The position numbers and the translations under genes were made by a program. From Zancudomyces culisetae (lineage: Eukaryota; Kickxellomycota; Harpellomycetes; Harpellales; Legeriomycetaceae), in the NCBI GenBank assembly GCA_001969505.1, contig LSSK01000818.1, forward strand, positions 1 through 25,119: DNA of 25,119 nt. The letters are read 5' to 3'. Below the pieces are notes generated by a model that was not told where the DNA came from, did not search any database, and was given only the letters and a program-made list of their open reading frames with translations. Numbering within the stretch: position 1 is the stretch's first letter; each line of letters opens with the position of its first letter. Below, in pieces: positions 1 to 9,220 of the stretch.

Positions 1-63
1 TATTAGTATTAGTATTAGTATTAGTATTAGTATTAGTGTTAGTGTTACTATTACTATTATTAG
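1..63. repeat. TATTAG hexanucleotide microsatellite
   Basis: Six perfect TATTAG units (1-36) are followed by decaying variants (TGTTAG, TGTTAC, TATTAC, TATTAT) to about position 63. It sits at the window edge, so its true length is unknown. It is not the canonical TTAGGG telomere repeat. Confidence 0.9.
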
Positions 64-231
64 CATGTCAAACATTATAATGCACTTTTAATAAGCAAAA
101 TATATCTGTTTAAAAAGAGCAAGATCTTTCCTTTTTCGGTTTAATTACCATGAAACGTAAACAACGTTTTAAACGTGTATTAGGTTTGTTTAACGAGTTA
201 TTAAATCAACTGTTATTAAATCTTTGGTAGA

Positions 232-255
232 ATGTAGGATGTAGGATGTAGGATG
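232..255. repeat. ATGTAGG tandem repeat, three units
   Basis: Three perfect 7-bp units plus a partial ATG. A short simple repeat with no visible function. Confidence 0.8.
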
Positions 256-764
256 CAATGAACTGATTCTTGATTATTACCTACCTTAAATATTCAAAAT
301 AGTTAAGAATAGTGTGCTCGGGGATCTCTACCAATCACAGATTATTTGAGAAAGCAATATTGGTAAAAAGTCATTGGTTGTTCATATGCATAAGTACAGT
401 GCTTTATTCGAAACGAAAAAAATAGGGACGAGATATTTGGGTTCTCAAAGTCAACTTACCCTATTGTTCTTGATCTAATGCTAGCAGTATACCATAGTAT
501 ACATATTTTAGTAAAACACAAAGATACTTAAGAGAAGGCTACGCTATCCGGATTTTCCTTATCAGTTGTGTTGACCCATGAGTTAAAAAATAAGGGCACA
601 CATCTACTAACAACATATGTTTCCGAGGTTTTCCTTGGAAACAGCAAATATTATAAGCCTGGTAATTACAAAGTGGTGTTATAATCGTGGTACAATAAAA
701 GTATGATAAAACTTTCATAGTCAGAGATAACGATACCCACCATTAGTTGATAGTATTTTATCTG

Positions 765-803
765 TGTTTTTGTTTTTGTTTTGTTTTTGTTTTTGTTTTT
801 GTT
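765..803. repeat. TTTTTG microsatellite
   Basis: Interrupted run of G followed by four or five T, about 39 bp long. The opposite strand reads as CAAAAA repeats. Confidence 0.8.
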
Positions 804-885
804 CTTGGCTAGCTGATTAAAGCTGATAATTTGTAATATCATGTGCCCAAGTTCAACAAAAATAGGGAAAGGAGGAAGAAGTGAA

Positions 886-969
886 AGGGGGGAAGGGGTA
901 AAAACGATGAAAACGATGAAAACGACAAAAACGATGAAAATGATGAAAAAGGGGGAAGGGGGGAAGGGG
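886..969. repeat. GATGAAAAC minisatellite flanked by G-tracts
   Basis: Degenerate 9-bp units (GATGAAAAC, with GACAAAAAC and GATGAAAAT variants) fill 899-949. The left flank is G6-AA-G4 (887-898) and the right flank is G5-AA-G6-AA-G4 (951-969). The right flank has enough closely spaced G runs to form a G-quadruplex in principle. Confidence 0.75.
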
Positions 970-1336
970 ATGTTTTTGTCGCACCAACTTTTTATGTAAC
1001 AACTTTTCACTAGTATTTCAATCATTATTTAAATGTCAGCGATTTAATTTGAATGACAATTTGAAAATGCTAAAGGAGCGGTTGAAATTTAACAGTAATT
1101 GTGGCATTTTGTAATATGAACCAGATTGTGTAATTGCATTTAAATAACTACAGGAAAAACTTTTTGCATTACTCAGCCGGGAGATGAAAAGACACCATCC
1201 TAGCCAGAAAAAATGATAATAAGGGCAGGAAAGCGATCAGCCTCAAATCATACTTGTAAACTTATCGGCAAGCAAATAGACCTACATGTGCACCCAGGTA
1301 GAATCTCTCAGGTACAGCTTCTACTATGGTTGCAGC

Positions 1337-1387
1337 GAAAGGGAGAGGGAGAGGGAGAGAGGGGGAGGAGGGAGGAGGAAGGGGGAA
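1337..1387. repeat. Purine (G/A) tract
   Basis: About 50 bp of almost pure G and A on the plus strand, built from GGGAGA units grading into GGAGGAGG and G5. Low complexity, with potential to form a triplex or quadruplex. Confidence 0.8.
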
Positions 1388-1949
1388 GCCAAAAAAAATA
1401 GATTGAGCTGTGTACAAAGACCACCTTCTCTCTTCCCCAACCCAACATCTATTTCGGATCTAAATCCAAGTACAGGTTTACATATTTTGGTTATCTATGT
1501 CTTGACGGGTTCTTTACTCTGCGTGACACAGGCTTAGCTAGCTTTGTTACTTAAACCTGGAAAATTTATGTGACAATAGATCTTTGGGTTTACCTCTTGT
1601 AACAAACAACCTTACTAATGATGGTTGGCTGGGAAATATAATCAACAAATGGCCAATACGCGTGTTTAATTAATTTGCAGAGCATTAATTAGATTATCTA
1701 AACACCACTAATAAGATTCATATCTTTTTTTTCTTCAGTAACCATTCAAATATATATTATACATTGCAAATAATTCCAGAATAAGCGGTATGTTGGCATC
1801 AAGCCATTAAATGTGAGAGGATTAATAACAGTAAACAAAAACAAGAGTGAAACCGAACCCGTCCACTTGACATGTGGTGGTGTCAAAAGAGATCAAAGTG
1901 TCACAATAAAAAAAATAAGTTGAAAATTGGTTAATCATTTCCAAGCGCC

Positions 1950-1957
1950 TATAAAAA
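1950..1957 (+). promoter_or_regulatory. TATA-like element (distal) of the homeobox gene
   Basis: TATAAAAA lies 180 nt upstream of the start codon at 2137. If used, transcription would start near 1980 and the small upstream ORF at 2030 would be inside the leader. Confidence 0.35.
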
Positions 1958-2003
1958 GCTCAAGATCTACCCGGAATACTCCGCCGGTTTTGATTCTTCT
2001 TTT

Positions 2004-2012
2004 TATATAAAA
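2004..2012 (+). promoter_or_regulatory. TATA-like element (proximal) of the homeobox gene
   Basis: TATATAAAA lies 125 nt upstream of the start codon. Transcription from it would start at about 2030-2040, at or just past the upstream ATG, so the choice of TATA element would decide whether the uORF is transcribed. Confidence 0.4.
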
Positions 2013-2029
2013 CCCTCCATAACAAACAT

Positions 2030-2116
2030 ATGCCTAAGGTTATACTTTCTAGCGAGGCTGAACCAGTAAACAGAATAGCTTGTAACCATATAAGGTTAGA
2101 TTCTTTCGCAATATAA
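2030..2116 (+). CDS. Possible upstream ORF (28 codons) of the homeobox gene
   Basis: An ATG at 2030 opens a 28-codon frame ending in TAA at 2114-2116, 20 nt before the homeobox ATG and in a different frame. The peptide begins MPKVILSSEA and matches nothing I recognise. It could act as a translational uORF, or be a chance ORF if the proximal TATA element is used. Confidence 0.25.
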   Translation: MPKVILSSEAEPVNRIACNHIRLDSFAI

Positions 2117-2136
2117 GGTAGTCTAGAAAAGAAAAA

Positions 2137-3186
2137 ATGTTACTGAAATTTGTACACTGTACCTACGATAAGGAAAAAGGTAGTCTTTATGAAGCTAATA
2201 ACAGTGCCCGTGAAACAAAAAAGAGAAAAAGAACGACAGATAAGCAGCTAGCTCTTCTCCTTGAGGCTTATGCTACTACAAAAAAGCCCACTCCAAAGCA
2301 GAGAAATGAGCTAGCTAGAGTTTTGGATATGTCTAGTCGTCAAATTCAGATTTGGTTTCAAAATAGAAGGGCTATAGAAAAAAGAACCTTAAAGAGCAAC
2401 TCATCAAAAAAAGATGTCGCCATTGATAAAAAGAAGCATGTACTTGATCATAAGATGGATACTTTATTCAGGAAAAAGCAAGAAACTCCAACCAAAAGCA
2501 CGCTTTCTGCCTCAAAAGACGAACCTGATAATAAAACAGTTTACATCAGCGATTGTAGCACCAATATCATGGCTCCTATAAGAGAAAGTGATCCATTTGA
2601 GGATGAAAAGCGAAGCGCTGAGGTGGCTCATGGACAAGACTTTCCTGGATTTTTTACTGGTGGCACAGATAATGATCCAATAACTGCAGAGTTGTTGGGT
2701 TTTAGTACTAGCCTTTTGAACCAGAGCTACACATTTATGCATCCATCTTATCCATCTTATCCATCCCATCTATCTTATCCGTCTCATCCATCACATCAAC
2801 CACATTTGGTCGCTTTACCAAACCAGGAGGTTTATTCAGATACACGTACCATTCCTGGAAATAATACAAACAATATGAATAATAATGTACACAATAGCGG
2901 GGATATTATTGGCAGTAACAACAACAATGTAAACAATACTGGTATGGACAGTACTCGCCTTAACTTTTTCCCAGTCGAAACCTCATTCGATTCCAATTTA
3001 TCTAGAGAAAACAATTATCCACAGCTAACACAAACACAGATAAATATAGATGGTAGTGTTGGTGGCAATGTCATGCAAAGCCAACCCCCTTTATTTAGTA
3101 ATTACTCCTTTGTTACTCCTACGCCTTTTAGCAACAACTTTTTTACAAATTGTGATAGTGATATGAGGAAAAATAGAAAGCTGTAG
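2137..3186 (+). CDS. Homeodomain transcription factor
   Basis: This single-exon gene encodes 349 aa. The homeodomain spans about residues 26-85: a basic N-terminal arm (KKRKR, 28-32) is followed by three helices, and the recognition helix carries IQIWFQNRRA at 70-79. The core residues W73, F74, N76 and R78 are intact, and Q75 sits at homeodomain position 50, which in the family usually favours TAAT-type sites. A 60-residue domain with no extra residues marks it as a typical, not a TALE, homeodomain. The rest looks disordered: a His-Pro-Ser-Tyr repeat block (about residues 202-223) and an Asn-rich stretch (about 243-268). The start has A at -3 in an A-rich context. It probably acts in the nucleus; target genes cannot be inferred. 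The sequence outside the homeodomain is too low-complexity to assign a named orthologue. Confidence 0.93.
   Translation: MLLKFVHCTYDKEKGSLYEANNSARETKKRKRTTDKQLALLLEAYATTKKPTPKQRNELARVLDMSSRQIQIWFQNRRAIEKRTLKSNSSKKDVAIDKKKHVLDHKMDTLFRKKQETPTKSTLSASKDEPDNKTVYISDCSTNIMAPIRESDPFEDEKRSAEVAHGQDFPGFFTGGTDNDPITAELLGFSTSLLNQSYTFMHPSYPSYPSHLSYPSHPSHQPHLVALPNQEVYSDTRTIPGNNTNNMNNNVHNSGDIIGSNNNNVNNTGMDSTRLNFFPVETSFDSNLSRENNYPQLTQTQINIDGSVGGNVMQSQPPLFSNYSFVTPTPFSNNFFTNCDSDMRKNRKL
2740..2805 (+). repeat. Coding minisatellite (His-Pro-Ser-Tyr repeats)
   Basis: Diverged 9-18 bp units based on CATCCATCTTATCC sit inside the homeobox gene and encode repeated HPS/YPS motifs. It is in frame and likely to vary in length. 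Confidence 0.75.
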
Positions 3187-3565
3187 TATATGTTACAAAC
3201 CCCCGTTTAGTGTGATTCTTTTAGCTTAGCTGTATTAGATGCTTATCGCAAACAGATTTAACAAAAAAAAGTCACTTCATAATTATTCACATAACTTACA
3301 AAATACTGTTTCAAAGCACACATCGTTTGTTATTAGGGATATCATATGCTGAATTATCTTCCTTGGGTATGCGATAGTCCACCTCTCTTGTTATATAAGC
3401 TAATTACTATTTCTTTTCTACGAACTGGCTGTATCTTGTGGTTGTTTTAATGGTGGTATGTACTCACGCCCAGCTTATATCTGGATTTAAAAAAATCAAT
3501 TTCTGTTTTTGGAGATGTTGGTTTACAAACCAGGGACATAAAAAGCACCCAGAAATGATGTGTTA

Positions 3566-3594
3566 CAAAGCCCAAAGCCCAAAGCCCAAAGCCC
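3566..3594. repeat. CAAAGCC tandem repeat
   Basis: Four consecutive 7-bp units. A simple repeat with no associated gene. Confidence 0.85.
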
Positions 3595-6500
3595 TTTTTG
3601 TCAACAAAAAACCTTTCAGTTTTATGGGCGATTATAATTGAGCTTGTACATGATTTGATTCGCTCTAGATAACAGTAAATTTCTGGTTACAATACATTAG
3701 GATTTCATAGTCTGTGAAATTGCCAAAAAAAGAATGAAAAAAAAAACAAACTTGGAGCTTGTGCCATTACCTTATTGCAGGAACACATCCTTTATAACAG
3801 TAAACTTTCAATTAACTGATAAATATATAAATGATGCTTATTCGTGTACTCTTTTACTTCTGATAACCACTAAACTGGAGAATTTTATCCGGAACTTGAT
3901 GACATTAAAAAGTCGCGTTACAAAAAATGAATCAAAGCGATGGTAGTAATTTATTTAACAACATGAACTACAGCCTGCATCAATTAAACGAATGAAATAA
4001 GCCGAAATAAATGTAGTAGCATTTCACAACAGGGTTAACTATCATTAAACGTCATATGTACGTGCGCTGCCTAAATAGATGGATTTCAATTTCCAACAAG
4101 TAGAGGTGGATTTAACGACGAAATTGTGGTAAGATTGTTAACTGGTATAGAAAAGCAAATCTACTCGAGCCACATCAATCTGCATCGATGACTAGTTTAT
4201 GAGTATTCAAAAAAAAAGACCGACAATCATTTGAAACTTGTAACATTAGCAGGAGGTTTTTTTTTCTTGTTTGAAAGTCTCTACATACATGCTTAACTGA
4301 TTTATTAAACACATGGGTATAGAAACGTGTTACAAATAAGGTATACAAGTATACCCCCTCCCCTCTCCCCAAACAAAAGAATTTAAAATTATCGGATGCA
4401 TATAATATGAAGTGGTATTCATTTCCTATAAAGCACAGTACTGGCGGAGTAAAGGATAACATGCGGAATTTATAGCTACTAATTTTCACATACCGACCCT
4501 TTGCTCTTTGTTTACTAAACATAGTAGAGGGGGGGTGGGCAAAGGGAGATGGGTAATAACGGGTTATTCACTTTTCTATACTCTTATCGAAAAGGTTCGG
4601 TGAGGAATATGCATTTATTTTTTAGTGAACACTATAGCAACAAACTATCGGCACACTGTATATTATCAACTTGTTTTTGGAGGTGTCCAAAAATATATTT
4701 AACAAATAATAAATGTACATTTCATCGGTTGAACTCGCGGGTAGCACCATTTTAGTTGGTTCAACTATCAGTGCGTGTTGTAATAAGAGCGAAACTGTGG
4801 ATGGGTGCTCTTTTTATTGCTTGAGGTGCCATCAACAAACTTTTTTGTTTTTATATTCTATATTTTATACTTTGTATTTTTGGTTAATGACTTTTTTTTA
4901 GTTATAATTTTTTGATTGGTAACTTTAAAATTAGTTTAAAAGGGAATGTTCACTGATCCCGATAAACTCAGCATGATGCTTTCTCTCACCTCTTCTAAAT
5001 ACAAGAGCTTTTACCAGAGCCACAATGGAAATGATATTTGCTGACGAATATTATATAGCTATAGAAAGTTTCCGATTTTATCAGAGGAGAACAAGTAAGA
5101 AAATCGCAAAACCAGTTTAATACTACTTCGATATTCCCATGACTAGTAGTAAGTGCTGGGTCTGTAAAAATGAGGCTGCTCGGGAAAAAAAAATAACGGG
5201 AAACTCGTCTGATCTTGTTCAAAATAAAGTTGTGTAGAATATTTGCTCTTAGGCCTGATTTTCTTGGAAGTTTTTCTGTCCTAAATGCGAAGGCAAGAAT
5301 TTATTTTTTTTAAAAATTGGAGGAAAAGTTGCGGTTAGTAGTCAAGTTTAGTTTTATTTTGCGGATTTTCAAGCATTTGTTCATCCACACCAAGCTACAA
5401 CCAACATGACCTTGCTATCTGTATTTCTTTATTTTATTTTATGGATTTCACCTCGGAGAAAACATTTAAAGATAAGACGAAACCCTCCACGAAAAAACAT
5501 TGCAGATTATTGTCAAGCATGTATTCCGGAAAACTAAATGTAAAGGATTTATAATATCACCCACATGATGGTTTCTTTTCTGACTAATTGCAATACAAAA
5601 AGACGGGCTTTTTTATTCCTCTAAACCAAAGTCCTCATTATTTAGATTAATTTATTAATAGTGTGAAGTTCCTTCATGTGAGATGGAATTGGTATATTTT
5701 TGTTCTTGTTGATTTTTAATGTATTTGGAATACTGTTGGGTTAATATTATTTTGTAAACAAGACCAAATAAGAGTTCGATTCTGTCCATTTCTATCAAAT
5801 ATCCCAAATAATTTTTTTTTTGATTTCTTATGACTTTTTACTTGATGCCAAAGCTGTCCCGATATTGACTTGGTGATAGATAGCAACTCGTGACGAGTTT
5901 TGCACATACTCTGTGCTTGTAAACAAATATTCAGTCTTTTTCAACAATTTAAGCACAGAATATAATAATTACTAATATAACAATACAAGAAAGGTTAGGC
6001 ATTTAGAAGTTGAAAATGGTGGTGCACTTAACATACAACTAACTTTACAAAGGCCAAGTCATCGTCCCTTTTATTATTTTACCGCAAAAGTAAATGTAAC
6101 AATATTTATGCTTTTGCAATTCAGTAACTGTTTAAAGTAATATTAAATCAGCAGATGTATGCAAAGGCATGAGAAAAAGTCCAAATATTGTACTAGTGTT
6201 TATTGTATACTTACAGAGCTTAGTAAGCATTTACAGTTTACAAAGAGCATAAAACAGGATTTACGTTGCTATGTTTGCACAAGTATTATGGAAATTGATA
6301 AGTGTACTTATGTAAAGCCGCTTGTAAAGAATAAAATGTTTGCATTGTGTTGCAGAACAGATTGCTGAGCATGTTATGGTTGTGGGGTACTTGCAACTTA
6401 TTGGGATTCAGGATATTTAATTATGGGATTTAGATTTTTATTAACATCTAAGCTTTTTTTTTTGCCCTTACCTGCAGTTTTAGTTTTAATCATTTCATTA

Positions 6501-7423
6501 ACACTTTGTATTAAATAGGCCATGGGATTACGTCATCACCTCAGCAAACAGAAGAAAATGATGCTATTTTATTTGCTTAACATTGAAAATAAAAGTTTTA
6601 ATTGTAAATGTAATTGCAATTTTTAATTGGATGGATTTACGTTTAAAAGCACAAAAAAAAACAGCAAAAAAAAATCATAGAGTACAAAAGATCATTAGAA
6701 AACGTGAATAAAAACAGGCGTGATGAATGGAATTCTGTGACGTGTACTGTATTAAAGAACAACCAATCTAGGATAAATGTTAAACTTAATCCAAATATAT
6801 GCGTAGTATCTTTGCTTTCTTTGCTGGTAATAACACGACATTGTACTGCTATTTTTTCAGATGTAAGTCCTATAATTTGTAATTTTAATAAACAGCAGAC
6901 CTTTGGGTCTGACAAAACATACACTAAATAAATAAAGACACAAATTTAGGATTATTTATTGAAGACAATGTGTCGAGCTTGTTACACTCGGAATAATAAA
7001 CAAATTTTATTTTCAGATTTACCGAGCATCTATTGCTATTAGAGTCACGAATATCTCAAATTGGAAATATAATGGGCCATGTGAACACGTCCATATTAGC
7101 CAAAAATGTAAACAAGTGTGCGTAAATGAATTCGGACCTTGGTGGACATGAAGGAAGAAAGGGGTGTTTTTTATTATTATTTCGTTTTGATGGTAATCCT
7201 TTGTATGTATGTATTCTTTTTTGTCGCTTTTTATATATGGTGTCTTAGCACCAATAAAACGACCAATAAAGAGAAAAAATATATATTTAGAGAGAAAGGT
7301 TCAATAAAATGCAGGCAGTTAATATTAAGCACATAGGGCAGGCTCGCCCTCAAACTCTCTCTCCCCCCTGATCCAGCTGACACCAATTTTAGTTAAAAAG
7401 TGTGATAGTATAGTCAACACTAT

Positions 7424-7440
7424 ATGCTAGGAGCTAGCAT
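7424..7440. repeat. Perfect inverted repeat, 7-bp arms
   Basis: ATGCTAG, a 3-nt spacer GAG, then CTAGCAT. Could be a small hairpin or a palindromic protein-binding site. Nothing nearby indicates a function. Confidence 0.6.
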
Positions 7441-7595
7441 GAGCCGATCAAACAGAAATTGGTTGTATGTGATACCCACGCTCTTCTTTCTTACTTGGAA
7501 TGAAAAGGTCTTGAAAAATGCGCAACTAGTGGTTGCTTTTACAATGTAATGAAAAGGTATGGAGATGTATGGAGAGGGAAAGATAGAGAAGGGTA

Positions 7596-7624
7596 GAGAA
7601 AAAGAAAAAGAAAAAGAAAAAAAA
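7596..7624. repeat. GAAAAA microsatellite
   Basis: About four GAAAAA units ending in an A8 run, in an A/G-rich stretch that starts near 7570. Confidence 0.8.
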
Positions 7625-9029
7625 TAGCAAGAGAGGGGGAGTGAGTGAACTCCTGTAAAAGCTTCCCAGTTTCACCAAGCAATTCTTAAAGGAACAAACT
7701 TTTATTTATTAAACATATTTATTGCATTTTTTCTAACTGTTTTTATTCCTGAAAAATATATTGCTTTGTAATAAATAAAGTAATGGGGATATTTTTAACG
7801 GTGGTTGGCATTATGAAAATCAATAAATAACTCAAAAAGGACATAATTATAAAAAGGTTAGCTTTGGTGTAAAATGGACGAAGAAAATAATAGCCAAAAT
7901 TGGCGTGAAAAAGCAAATTGAGATAGTAATTTGTAATAAGTGGTAATTACATAAAGATCGGTTAAAATAACACGTTGAAAGAAAATGCGTAAATTTTGAT
8001 TGAAATTGTGCTATTTTGTGTAGAATCATCACCATTACATAAAGGTTCGGTTTTACCAGACCAAGATAGTATAGTGTGTGGTGCAAGAAAGAGTAAAAAG
8101 ACTCAAATAGAAAGGAGGTACGATTAGCGAGGAAATGTGAAACAAATAGAGGGAGGGGTGAGCGGTTCTGGGACTATTAAAAACACAGACAATGTTCTAT
8201 GTAAAAGCCGAAACAAAAGTAACAATAAACTGCACAACTAGGCGATGATAGAATAGAGAATTCTGGGTAGATTAATCATGGGTATTTCGGTTGAGAAAAA
8301 AAACCATCCTTTCCAAGTAGGAAGACTGAATTTATGAGGTTCTTTTTATTTTTTTATTTCTGTTACAAAAACAAAAAAAAATACGAGGATTCGGAATTGA
8401 TATATTCTTTTTTTGCGTGTTGTATTGCAAAGAACTTTTATTGTTGGAAATTAACTATTGTGTTCTTTTATCATTTGCTTTGTCTCGATTCAGTCTCAAT
8501 TCGGAGGCAAAAAATCATGGCAAGATATCTACTTTTGCTTAAGGCTCGTCAATTGAGGAAATGTAAATGGAAAAGTCGATTTATGTAATAGAGGTACCAG
8601 GCTTTCAAATCGAAATTGAAGGAATGTATTAATTACAAGACGAAGTATGGCAATTTTTTAATTATAATATTTGTTGGCAGATTGAGAGAAATGGATCATG
8701 AAAAAATCCTAAAAAATTTTCATCAATTTGTAAAGATGAGAAAATAATGAGGATTGTGATTAAAAGCATAGTGTGAGCAAAATAAAAATAAGCCAAACGA
8801 GTATATATAGATGCAAAAATAAAAAAATTCCCAATGTGATATATAGGTGCATATAAAAGCCGTTATAATCTTGCTTAGCCTGAGGAAAAACTTTTTTGTT
8901 TTAAATTCTAATCGCCCCAATTTCAAAGTAATTTTGATTAGTAGAAACTGCTTCAACAAGCCTTTCTTTGTGGTTAAAATTAAGAAAAGGGTTGAATAGG
9001 TTTAGGCACAGTGAACTACAACGCAATTT

Positions 9030-9140
9030 ATGATAAGAAAAAAGAAAGAGAGACAGAGCAAATACAAGTGGAGGAGAGGAGAAAATAACAAACTTCAGAA
9101 AATATTAGATACATTGCTCATATCATACACTTCATACTGA
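9030..9140 (+). CDS. Possible upstream ORF (36 codons) of the bZIP gene
   Basis: An ATG at 9030 opens 36 codons to a TGA at 9138-9140, 80 nt before the bZIP start. The peptide is Lys/Arg-rich (begins MIRKKKERQS) and unrecognised. TATA-like runs lie farther upstream, around 8800-8860, so it could be in the leader. uORFs are known to control some fungal bZIP genes (GCN4 type), but here this is inference. Confidence 0.2.
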   Translation: MIRKKKERQSKYKWRRGENNKLQKILDTLLISYTSY

Positions 9141-9220
9141 AGCGCAAACAACAAAGACAAATAAGAGATAATACTAAGCTATCCCAAAGAAGAGAATATA
9201 ATCAAAACCAAGCTTTTCAA

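Larger units (their letters stand above)
64..2136. other. Intergenic region upstream of the homeobox gene
   Basis: AT-rich DNA with no credible gene. The short open frames here translate simple repeats, for example the Phe/Val/Ile-rich minus frame over 666-1025 and the Arg/Glu/Gly-rich plus frames over 1213-1537. It contains three ATGTAGG units (232-255), a T5G array (765-803), a GATGAAAAC minisatellite between G-tracts (886-969), a GA-rich tract (1337-1387), and two TATA-like elements close to the homeobox gene. Confidence 0.6.
3187..9220. other. Long intergenic region without a supported gene
   Basis: About 6.0 kb of strongly AT-rich DNA. No frame exceeds roughly 115 codons and none shows a domain or motif I recognise; translations are rich in Phe, Lys, Asn, Ile and Cys, as expected of chance frames in AT-rich DNA. 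I looked for tRNA A/B boxes and for U2, U6 and 5S motifs and saw none. It contains simple repeats (3566-3594, 7596-7624), a C-rich tract (about 4352-4372), a G-run (about 4528-4546), a perfect inverted repeat (7424-7440) and, at its right end, the probable bZIP promoter and leader. Confidence 0.55.

Noticed and set aside
666-1025. 119-codon minus-strand frame
   Set aside because: It translates the T5G and GATGAAAAC repeats (Phe/Val/Ile strings), with no domain and no gene context.
1213-1537. Plus-strand frames over the GA-rich tract
   Set aside because: The Arg/Glu/Gly runs come from the purine repeat; two overlapping frames are equally open.
4175-4522. 115-codon minus-strand frame
   Set aside because: No recognisable motif, composition typical of chance AT-rich frames, crosses a C-rich tract.
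5770-5785. GTTCGATTC, a tRNA B-box-like string
   Set aside because: The flanking bases cannot form a T-arm stem and there is no A box at the right distance.
6528-6535. TTACGTCA, a CRE-like bZIP site
   Set aside because: A single 8-bp match 2.7 kb from the bZIP gene; similar strings occur in coding and intron sequence here, so no evidence of function.
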